A stretch of DNA of 5,733 bases from Patescibacteria group bacterium (GTDB taxonomy: Bacteria; Patescibacteriota; Minisyncoccia; Phycocordibacterales; Phycocordibacteraceae): positions 1-5,733 of the forward strand of contig SCVI01000021.1 of assembly GCA_004296925.1 (NCBI GenBank), given 5' to 3'. The position numbers and the translations under genes are program-made. Shown in pieces: positions 1 through 5,516 of this stretch. How positions within the stretch are numbered: the first letter of the stretch is position 1; each line of letters begins with the position of its first letter. Under the pieces are notes generated by a model, which saw only the letters and a program-made list of their open reading frames with translations, was not told the DNA's origin and searched no databases.

Positions 1-1
1 T

Positions 2-814
2 AAAAAGGTTTTTGATGAAAAAACAGGTCTTGTTCGGACAGACATCCATATATCCTCTGCAAAAGACATAACTATGCGAGAGAGCGCATTTTATGACAAT
101 GTTATTTTTTGGAAAACTTTTATGCTTGCTAAGACTTTAGGCATTGAAGATGTTCCAGAAGTAGATACCGGAAAATTAAAGGCACGAATATTGAAGACGT
201 ATTGGTTAGAAGAAGAGGGTTACTTTCTTGAAGACAGATCGGAGGTTGGGGTGGATGGTAAATTTTATTCTGCAGATTGGTTGGCGGCATATTTTACAGG
301 TTTTCTTGATCCAGCAAAACCGGAAGAAAGAAAGTATCTGGAGCGAGCGGTAGAATACACCATTAAAGAGCGTATTGATATGCCATTTCCACTTCGTTAC
401 CAACAAACGGATCGTGCGTCGCGACAAGTCCCGCTTGTGCGCCTCGTAGTGCCTTCTTATGGCGGTACTTCTATTTGGAGTTTTTGGGGAGCTGAGTTTA
501 TTAAACTTCTTTCTGCGCTTTCTGAATACAACGCAAGTGCTGGCTATTTAGAAAGAGCAGAGCGTCATATTACGGCATATCAAAAAAATATGGTTCGCTG
601 TAAAGGATATCCAGAAGTGTATGACTCCGATGGCAGAATGTTACGCACCGTTTTGTATAACAGCGTGAGGCAGACAGGATGGGTGGTAGGATTTGAACAG
701 GCGGTGGCAATGTTTAATTCTGCAAAGGCAAAACACGAGATGACCGTCCAAGTTATTTCTATGGCTGAACCATTAGACACTAACGCTCGCTCGGTACCGC
801 TAATTCAACAATAA
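2..814 (+). CDS. Probable (alpha/alpha)6-barrel glycosidase, amylo-alpha-1,6-glucosidase-like, 3' part only
   Basis: The frame is open from base 2, so the gene enters from the left edge. The ATG at 74 is internal or coincidental, because coding-like sequence (24 codons) precedes it without a stop. 270 residues are visible, ending in TAA followed at once by an in-frame TAG. The look is that of the helical toroid of six-hairpin glycosidases and glycogen-debranching enzymes. Visible residues 89-103 read YSADWLAAYFTGFLD. Residues 154-173 contain GGTSIWSFWG followed by an amphipathic helix. Residues 202-214 (GYPEVYDSDGRML) and a Gly-Trp at 226-227 resemble the 'E-v-y-d-x-dG...GW' ending of debranching-enzyme C-terminal domains. 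The last 30 or so residues are polar and probably lie outside the barrel. No signal peptide can be judged because the N-terminus is missing. The fold assignment is by pattern recognition only. Substrate and bond specificity cannot be given, and the catalytic acids cannot be assigned with confidence. Confidence 0.5.
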   Translation, partial: KKVFDEKTGLVRTDIHISSAKDITMRESAFYDNVIFWKTFMLAKTLGIEDVPEVDTGKLKARILKTYWLEEEGYFLEDRSEVGVDGKFYSADWLAAYFTGFLDPAKPEERKYLERAVEYTIKERIDMPFPLRYQQTDRASRQVPLVRLVVPSYGGTSIWSFWGAEFIKLLSALSEYNASAGYLERAERHITAYQKNMVRCKGYPEVYDSDGRMLRTVLYNSVRQTGWVVGFEQAVAMFNSAKAKHEMTVQVISMAEPLDTNARSVPLIQQ

Positions 815-819
815 TAGAC

Positions 820-1461
820 ATGAGTAAGACACACCGAGCGGTATTAAATTTTTTTGCAGTTATCCTTGGTGTGGTAACACTTGTCGGTTCATGGGTGTTT
901 CATGATCCTTCTCTTGCTCGACTTTCATTTCTTGATCCCGTATTAAATTCTGGTCCATCAATTCCGCAGGAATGGGAAATACATCTTTCATCAAAATATA
1001 ACCTTGCATTGAGATATCCACCGGGGTACGCCGTTGATCCTTCATACGTATATACCCAGATAGGGGACAAGAGTGGAATGCGTGGCATAAAATTTTCTAT
1101 TCCAGAAACAATTACGTCAGGCACTAATCTTTCAGCAGATTCAGGTGTATCTATTGAGGTGTTGCCAAAAGGTCTTCCATGTTCTGGTAGTGAATTCGTG
1201 TATCAGGGACTTGCAATTGATTCCTTGACAGACCAAGGAGTTGATTATTCCGTCGTGAAAACTGCACAGAGTGCTGCCGGTAACCTGTATGAAGAAATTG
1301 TGTATGTTATTAAAGAGAGTAAGCCCTGTACAGCAGTTCGATATTTTTTCCACTCTACACAATTAGCCAACTATCCATCAGGGGAAGTACGTCAGTTTGA
1401 TAAACGTGCACTCTTGAAGGACTTCGATACAGTTCGTCGCTCTCTTTCTTTAACTCGCTAA
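820..1461 (+). CDS. Hypothetical membrane-anchored or exported protein, one N-terminal TM segment
   Basis: I do not recognise a named family. The 213-residue product starts with a short basic stretch (MSKTHR) and a hydrophobic segment at about residues 7-27. This is either a Sec signal peptide or a signal anchor, and there is no lipobox Cys. The rest is soluble and probably lies outside the membrane. It opens with YNLALRYPPGY (60-70) and closes with FDTVRRSLSL (202-211). This layout resembles small PsbP-like or other extracytoplasmic domains common in Patescibacteria, but that is an impression, not a match. There are only two cysteines, C121 and C170, both in the presumed outside part, so they could form a disulfide. 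The ATG at 820 is the first possible start after an in-frame stop at 781-783. No Shine-Dalgarno is visible ahead of it. It lies 5 bp after the preceding stop, so translation may depend on reinitiation from the upstream glycosidase-like gene. Confidence 0.75.
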   Translation: MSKTHRAVLNFFAVILGVVTLVGSWVFHDPSLARLSFLDPVLNSGPSIPQEWEIHLSSKYNLALRYPPGYAVDPSYVYTQIGDKSGMRGIKFSIPETITSGTNLSADSGVSIEVLPKGLPCSGSEFVYQGLAIDSLTDQGVDYSVVKTAQSAAGNLYEEIVYVIKESKPCTAVRYFFHSTQLANYPSGEVRQFDKRALLKDFDTVRRSLSLTR

Positions 1462-1474
1462 AGTTTCGTCATAT

Positions 1475-1481
1475 AGGAAGG
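1475..1481 (+). promoter_or_regulatory. Shine-Dalgarno of the small membrane ORF
   Basis: AGGAAGG lies 4 bases before a GTG (1486) and 7 bases before an ATG (1489). The spacing favours the ATG as the true start. It is the best Shine-Dalgarno match I see in the left third and the main reason to believe that the short ORF after it is translated. Confidence 0.55.
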
Positions 1482-1488
1482 GTCAGTG

Positions 1489-1701
1489 ATGTTGTTGCCC
1501 GCGCTCGTCGTCATTGTTGGTATGTGTACTCGTTGGCAAGAAAAACTTTCTCAAATACAGGTGTTGGGACTTGTGGGTACGTGTTTATGGCCCCCGTATA
1601 CCATTGTTGTTCATTCGTATGCAGGGGTCCTCACGCAATTATTTCTTATGTCGGGTATCATTTTTCAATTTTTTCTCACGATAGAAGAAGTGGTGCCTTA
1701 G
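1489..1701 (+). CDS. Small hydrophobic membrane protein, about 70 residues
   Basis: I do not recognise it firmly. The start is set at ATG 1489, not GTG 1486, from the spacing to AGGAAGG. The product is nearly all hydrophobic. A short first segment (about 2-12) is followed by a charged loop CTRWQEK (13-19). Segments at about 24-42 and 46-65 then follow, with an acidic tail (TIEEVVP). The middle reads LWPPY then HSYAGVLTQ, a W..Y hairpin arrangement faintly like a semiSWEET half-transporter or a YgjV-type inner-membrane protein. There is no PQ motif in the first segment, so neither label is justified. It lies 27 bp after the preceding gene, in the same reading frame but separated by two in-frame stops (TAA 1459, TAG 1474). 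It ends 64 bp before purL. It could be a genuine small gene or a decayed remnant. The good ribosome site and consistent hydrophobicity favour a gene. Confidence 0.5.
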   Translation: MLLPALVVIVGMCTRWQEKLSQIQVLGLVGTCLWPPYTIVVHSYAGVLTQLFLMSGIIFQFFLTIEEVVP

Positions 1702-1709
1702 CCGAGAAA

Positions 1710-1721
1710 CCTTAATTAAGG
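1710..1721. repeat. Perfect 12-bp palindrome in the purL leader
   Basis: CCTTAATTAAGG is its own reverse complement, with no mismatch and no spacer. It sits 45 bp before the purL start, in the only real intergenic gap of the window. The right arm TTAAGG occurs again at 1735-1740, so CCTTAA at 1710-1715 could pair with either copy in RNA. As DNA it could be an operator for a dimeric repressor. It does not resemble the E. coli PurR site or the Bacillus PurBox. As RNA, a palindrome without a loop cannot form a full 6-bp hairpin. It is not followed by a T-run, so it does not look like a terminator. Confidence 0.4.
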
Positions 1722-1729
1722 GTGCCATT

Positions 1730-1757
1730 TTGTCTTAAGGCAATACTCATTTATTAT
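1730..1757 (+). promoter_or_regulatory. Weak sigma70-like promoter candidate before purL
   Basis: TTGTCT (1730-1735; 4 of 6 to TTGACA) and TATTAT (1752-1757; 5 of 6 to TATAAT) are separated by 16 bp. Transcription would then begin near 1764, almost on the purL ATG, and would leave out the Shine-Dalgarno at 1758-1762. The two signals therefore conflict. Either the mRNA from here is leaderless, or the match is chance in an AT-rich gap and transcription starts further upstream. Confidence 0.2.
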
Positions 1758-1762
1758 AGGAG
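1758..1762 (+). promoter_or_regulatory. Shine-Dalgarno of purL
   Basis: AGGAG ends 3 bases before the ATG at 1766. The spacing is short but usable, and it supports 1766 as the start. A start here gives the complete first PurS-like domain. Confidence 0.55.
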
Positions 1763-1765
1763 TAC

Positions 1766-4708
1766 ATGGCAATTCGGATTGATGTCACCTCTACTATCTC
1801 CGATGCGCGCGCCCTTGTAAAAGCACATGCATTCCAAGCTCTGGCAGGGAGTGTTGTAAAGAAGGTATATGTTGTTGATTCATATCTTATTGACGCATCG
1901 CTTTCAAAACCCGCGATTCAAAAAGTTCGAAACGCACTAACAAACGCACAAGTCGAAACATCGCACGTCGGTCGCTGGCTACCAGCGCATTTTTCATATG
2001 GGATTGAGGTAGGCTTCCTTCCTGGGGTAACTGATAATGTGGCAACAACAACACAACAGACTATTGAAGACGTAGTTGGACGAGCTTTTAAAAATTCTGA
2101 GCGTGTTTACTCTTCACAAACATATTTCATTGAAGGTACGCTTTCTCGGAATACAGTTCAAAAGATAGCGCGTTCAATTCATAATCCTCTTATTCAATCA
2201 GCAATTATTCATGACTCAACATTGAGAAAACATAAGAATGTTTTCTCAATACCAAGAGTGGTGCTTTCAGGTTCTTCTCGCGTGCTCGATATTGATCTGG
2301 AAATCTCTGATGAAGAATTAGAATCGATCGGTAAATATGGCATTAAAGACTCTAATGGAGCACGAGGCCCACTCGGTCTTGACCTTGATGCTTTAAAAGC
2401 AATCCGTTCTCATTTCCAACATATCGGCAGAAAACCAACCGATATAGAAATTGAGTCTTTCGCTCAGACGTGGAGCGAACATTGTAAGCACACTATATTT
2501 AGTAACCCAATTGACTCCATTAAAGATGGGATTTATAGAACATATATAAAAGGTGCTACAAAACGCATCCGAGCAAAAAAAGGAAAAAAAGATTTCTGTG
2601 TCTCGGTTTTTAAAGACAACTCAGGCGGTATTGTTTTTGACGAGAACTACGTAGTAACGCATAAAGTAGAGACACATAATAGCCCTTCTGCGCTTGATCC
2701 CTATGGTGGAGCGGTCACTGGAATTGTTGGAGTTAACCGAGACTCATTAGGGTTTGGTATGGGTGCAAAACCTGTTGCGAATGTGTATGGATTTTGTTTT
2801 GCTCCACCAAACAAAAAGAAACATCTCTATCGAGATAAAGATCAGAAAATGGAGATGCTTTCTTCAAAGCGTATTGCAGACGGTGTGATTCAAGGAATAA
2901 ATGCAGGGGGAAATCAAAGCGGTATTCCGACACAACATGGGTTTATGTTGTTTGATGAAACGTATAGAGGTAAACCACTAGTTTTTGCCGGAACCGTTGG
3001 TCTCATTCCAAAAAAAGATGTGAGCGGAAGAGTTCTGTATGAAAAGAAGGCTGAGCCAGGAGATTTTATTGTAATGGTGGGTGGACGTGTAGGACTCGAC
3101 GGGATTCATGGTGCTACTTTTTCTTCGGTTGAAATGGATTCAGGATCTCCAGCTACTGCTGTCCAAATTGGAGATCCAATAACTCAAAAAAAATTCTCAG
3201 ATGCGATCTGTAAAGAAGCAAGAGATTTAGGACTCTATAACAGCATTACCGACAATGGCGCAGGAGGACTTTCAAGTTCAGTAGGAGAAATGGCAAGAGA
3301 ATCTGGAGGATGTGAAGTTATCCTCGACAGCGTTCCTTTAAAGTATCCAGGACTTGAACCGTGGCAAGTTTGGATTTCAGAATCTCAAGAGCGTATGACG
3401 CTTGCAGTTCCTAAAAAGAAATGGCCTGCATTTAAAAAACTAATGGAGAGCAGAGGAGTTGAGTCGACTGTGATTGGTATGTTCACTTCAAGCGGTTCGT
3501 GCGTGGTTACTTATGGGAATAAAAAAATTATGGATGTGGAGCTCGATTTTCTTCACGATGGGTTACCTCAGAAGCATTTAGTTTCAAAGAAAATTATTCT
3601 TCCAAAAGAGCCACTTAGACTCAAAGAGCCAAAAGATCTTTCTGGAACTGTTCTTGCTCTACTTTCTTCAATGAATATTGCATCTAATGAATTTCTTGCG
3701 CGTCAGTTTGATCACGAAGTGCAGGGCGGATCAGTGGTGAAACCTGTACAAGGTGCAGGAAGGATAATGGGTGACGTGTCAGTATTCCGCCCACTTCTTT
3801 CATCCCGGAGAGGTGTTGTAGTAGGAAGTGCGCTAACCCCACATTATGCGGTTCTCGACCCATACCATATGGCGGGCGCTGCTATTGATAACGCTATTCG
3901 AAATGCCGTCGCTGTAGGAGCTACACTTGATCATCTTGCAATACTCGACAATTTTTGTTGGGCGTCTTCTGACGAACCAGAACGTTTGTGGCAATTAAAA
4001 GAATCTGCTCGCGCATGCTACGACATGGCGGTTCTTTATGGCACCCCGTTTATTTCTGGAAAGGACAGCATGTTTAACGATTTTAAAGGATATGACGAAA
4101 AAGGGAATTTTGTAAAAATTTCTGCACTTCCTACACTTCTTATTTCTACGCTCGGTGTTATGGAGGATGCAACGCGCGCAATTTCAATTGATGTGAAATA
4201 TGTCGGTGACTCGGTGTATGTGCTTGGCGAGACTCATAATGAACTAGGGGGTTCAGAGTATGCGCGCATGAATGGAGAGTCGTTACGAGGAGAAGTTCCG
4301 AAAGTTGATGCCAAGAAGAATATAAAGCTTTATCGCGCATTTACCCGTTTAGTAGAGAAAGAAATTGTAGCGTCAGCTATTTCGGTGGGCCGTGGCGGTT
4401 TAGCGGTAGCACTTTTGAAAACAGCGCTTGCAGGAAAGAAGGGTTTGAATATCTCGCTCTCAAAAGTACCTTCGACCATCAATAAGAAAGACGTAATACT
4501 ATTTTCAGAATCACAAGGGCGTTTCGTAGTTACCGTTGCGCCAGAGAATGAAATACAGTTTGAAAAAATACTTAGAGGTATGGTGTTTAGAAAAATTGGT
4601 CAGGTGACTGCAGAAGATGCGGTAGTCATTAAGACGGGGAACAGTAATGTACGAATACCTCTCGCACAGGCATTTCTTTCATACCGTAAAACATTTAAAG
4701 ATTGGTGA
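1766..4708 (+). CDS. purL: Phosphoribosylformylglycinamidine synthase, fused PurS-PurL subunit (FGAM synthase)
   Basis: This is the synthetase part of FGAM synthase: FGAR + ATP + ammonia (from PurQ) gives FGAM, step 4 of de novo IMP synthesis, in the cytosol. At 980 residues it is longer than small bacterial PurL (about 730) and shorter than PurL with a fused glutaminase (about 1,250-1,300). The extra length is N-terminal: two PurS-like repeats, at about 1-75 (divergent) and 76-170 (with the typical PGVTDN at 86-91). A linker domain follows at about 175-240 and ends in SEHCKH (237-242). The first AIR-synthase-like half has KVETHNSPSALDPYGG (from K300; His304 in the nucleotide and metal motif), GDFIVMVGGRVGLDGIHG (432-449) and DNGAGGLSSSVGEMA (from D496). 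The second half has LDNFCW (727-732), GKDSMFND (765-772), ELGGSEY (826-832) and GRGGLAVAL (875-883). These motifs fit the PurSL type that pairs with a separate PurQ, here 1 bp downstream. The usual His-Asp before the last GG motif is absent (see findings). Confidence 0.96.
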   Translation: MAIRIDVTSTISDARALVKAHAFQALAGSVVKKVYVVDSYLIDASLSKPAIQKVRNALTNAQVETSHVGRWLPAHFSYGIEVGFLPGVTDNVATTTQQTIEDVVGRAFKNSERVYSSQTYFIEGTLSRNTVQKIARSIHNPLIQSAIIHDSTLRKHKNVFSIPRVVLSGSSRVLDIDLEISDEELESIGKYGIKDSNGARGPLGLDLDALKAIRSHFQHIGRKPTDIEIESFAQTWSEHCKHTIFSNPIDSIKDGIYRTYIKGATKRIRAKKGKKDFCVSVFKDNSGGIVFDENYVVTHKVETHNSPSALDPYGGAVTGIVGVNRDSLGFGMGAKPVANVYGFCFAPPNKKKHLYRDKDQKMEMLSSKRIADGVIQGINAGGNQSGIPTQHGFMLFDETYRGKPLVFAGTVGLIPKKDVSGRVLYEKKAEPGDFIVMVGGRVGLDGIHGATFSSVEMDSGSPATAVQIGDPITQKKFSDAICKEARDLGLYNSITDNGAGGLSSSVGEMARESGGCEVILDSVPLKYPGLEPWQVWISESQERMTLAVPKKKWPAFKKLMESRGVESTVIGMFTSSGSCVVTYGNKKIMDVELDFLHDGLPQKHLVSKKIILPKEPLRLKEPKDLSGTVLALLSSMNIASNEFLARQFDHEVQGGSVVKPVQGAGRIMGDVSVFRPLLSSRRGVVVGSALTPHYAVLDPYHMAGAAIDNAIRNAVAVGATLDHLAILDNFCWASSDEPERLWQLKESARACYDMAVLYGTPFISGKDSMFNDFKGYDEKGNFVKISALPTLLISTLGVMEDATRAISIDVKYVGDSVYVLGETHNELGGSEYARMNGESLRGEVPKVDAKKNIKLYRAFTRLVEKEIVASAISVGRGGLAVALLKTALAGKKGLNISLSKVPSTINKKDVILFSESQGRFVVTVAPENEIQFEKILRGMVFRKIGQVTAEDAVVIKTGNSNVRIPLAQAFLSYRKTFKDW

Positions 4709-4709
4709 T

Positions 4710-5486
4710 ATGAAAAAAATTAAAGTACTCATATTTTCAGGTTATGGGCTTAATTGCGAAGAGGAGGCTCGTTATGGTTTCGAATTGGCCGGTACTGACG
4801 CATCAATTGTTCATATCAATGACTTAATTGATGGGAACGTAAAAATGGATACCTTCCATATCGCAGTATTTCCTGGTGGATTTTCATATGGCGATGATAC
4901 TGGTTCAGGTAAGGCTTATGCAAATCGTATAAAGAATCACCTTTGGAAACCTCTTCAGAAATTTATTAAAGACGAAAAGCTTGTTATTGGTATTTGTAAT
5001 GGGTTTCAAATTTTAACTCAACTTGGGATATTACCTGGAGCACTTACTTTTAATGAATCAAATCGATATTCTGATCGATGGACCGATATGGAAGTTGTTG
5101 GAGACAGCCCTTGGCTTAAAGGAATTACAAAAATTTCGGCTCCTATCGGACACGGTGAGGGAAGATTTGTTGCAGATAAGAAAACGCTTGCTGAGTTAAA
5201 GAAAAATAAAACAATTGCACTTCGCTATGTAAAAGGTGAAACCGCGACGTATCAAGATTTACCCGCAAACCCAAATGGTGCAACTGAGAACATTGCTGGG
5301 ATACTTTCGCACGAGGGCAGGGTACTTGGGTTGATGCCACATCCTGATAGAGCTCTTTTTATGACCAATCTTCCTCACTGGAATGTGCTTAAAAATGAGG
5401 CGTTGCGTCACGGCTCTGATTTTCCTGATCACGGTCCAGGACTTCAAATATTCAAAAATGGTGTGAATTATTTTTCTGGGAAATAA
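4710..5486 (+). CDS. purQ: Phosphoribosylformylglycinamidine synthase, glutamine amidotransferase subunit PurQ
   Basis: This is a class I glutaminase that supplies ammonia to PurSL for FGAM synthesis. The ATG at 4710 gives 258 residues beginning MKKIKVLIFSGYGLNC, the normal PurQ opening. An in-frame ATG at 4647 would add 21 residues inside purL and is unlikely. Motifs seen: the N-C-(E)-E cluster at 15-19, FPGGFSYGDDTGSGKA (54-69), the nucleophile Cys96 in GICNGFQ, and His211 in MPHPDR. The third triad position is Asp213, where most PurQ proteins have Glu. The C-terminal GLQIFKNGVNYF is typical of the longer PurQ that partners PurSL. Small PurQ is usually about 225-230 residues. The start is one base after the purL TGA with only a weak GGTGA ahead of it, so it is probably translated by coupling to purL, which would keep the two subunits in step. 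Confidence 0.96.
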   Translation: MKKIKVLIFSGYGLNCEEEARYGFELAGTDASIVHINDLIDGNVKMDTFHIAVFPGGFSYGDDTGSGKAYANRIKNHLWKPLQKFIKDEKLVIGICNGFQILTQLGILPGALTFNESNRYSDRWTDMEVVGDSPWLKGITKISAPIGHGEGRFVADKKTLAELKKNKTIALRYVKGETATYQDLPANPNGATENIAGILSHEGRVLGLMPHPDRALFMTNLPHWNVLKNEALRHGSDFPDHGPGLQIFKNGVNYFSGK

Positions 5487-5492
5487 GGTATT

Positions 5493-5516
5493 ATGCAATT
5501 TAACAAACACATATGA
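5493..5516 (+). other. Seven-codon mini-ORF overlapping the purE start
   Basis: ATG at 5493 opens a seven-codon frame (MQFNKHI) whose TGA overlaps the purE ATG as ATGA. TAAGG (5484-5488), overlapping the purQ stop, lies 4 bases ahead of it. purE itself has no Shine-Dalgarno in the 10 or so bases before its start. Ribosomes could terminate here and reinitiate on purE. An ORF this short is easily produced by chance, so this is a suggestion only. Confidence 0.25.

Noticed and set aside
74..814. Complete gene starting at ATG 74
   Set aside because: The frame is open back to base 2 with protein-like sequence and no ribosome site before 74, so the gene is better read as a fragment entering from the left.
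1524..1715. 63-codon open frame overlapping the small membrane ORF in another frame
   Set aside because: No Shine-Dalgarno ahead of it and no protein-like composition. The overlapping frame with AGGAAGG is the better candidate.
1710..1740. Rho-independent terminator between the small membrane ORF and purL
   Set aside because: The inverted repeats are AT-rich and lack a usable loop or a following T-run, so a terminator is not supported.
1702..1765. Purine riboswitch or PurR/PurBox operator ahead of purL
   Set aside because: The gap is too short for a purine riboswitch aptamer plus expression platform, and I see no match to the E. coli PurR or Bacillus PurBox sites.
4647..4709. Upstream in-frame ATG that would lengthen PurQ by 21 residues
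   Set aside because: It lies inside the purL coding end. The added residues resemble no PurQ N-terminus, and the conserved beta strand begins right after ATG 4710.
5259..5510. 83-codon open frame on the minus strand across the 3' end of purQ
   Set aside because: It is fully antisense to a strongly conserved gene and its translation has no recognisable motif. The same holds for the other minus-strand frames over purL, purQ, purE and the left-hand genes.
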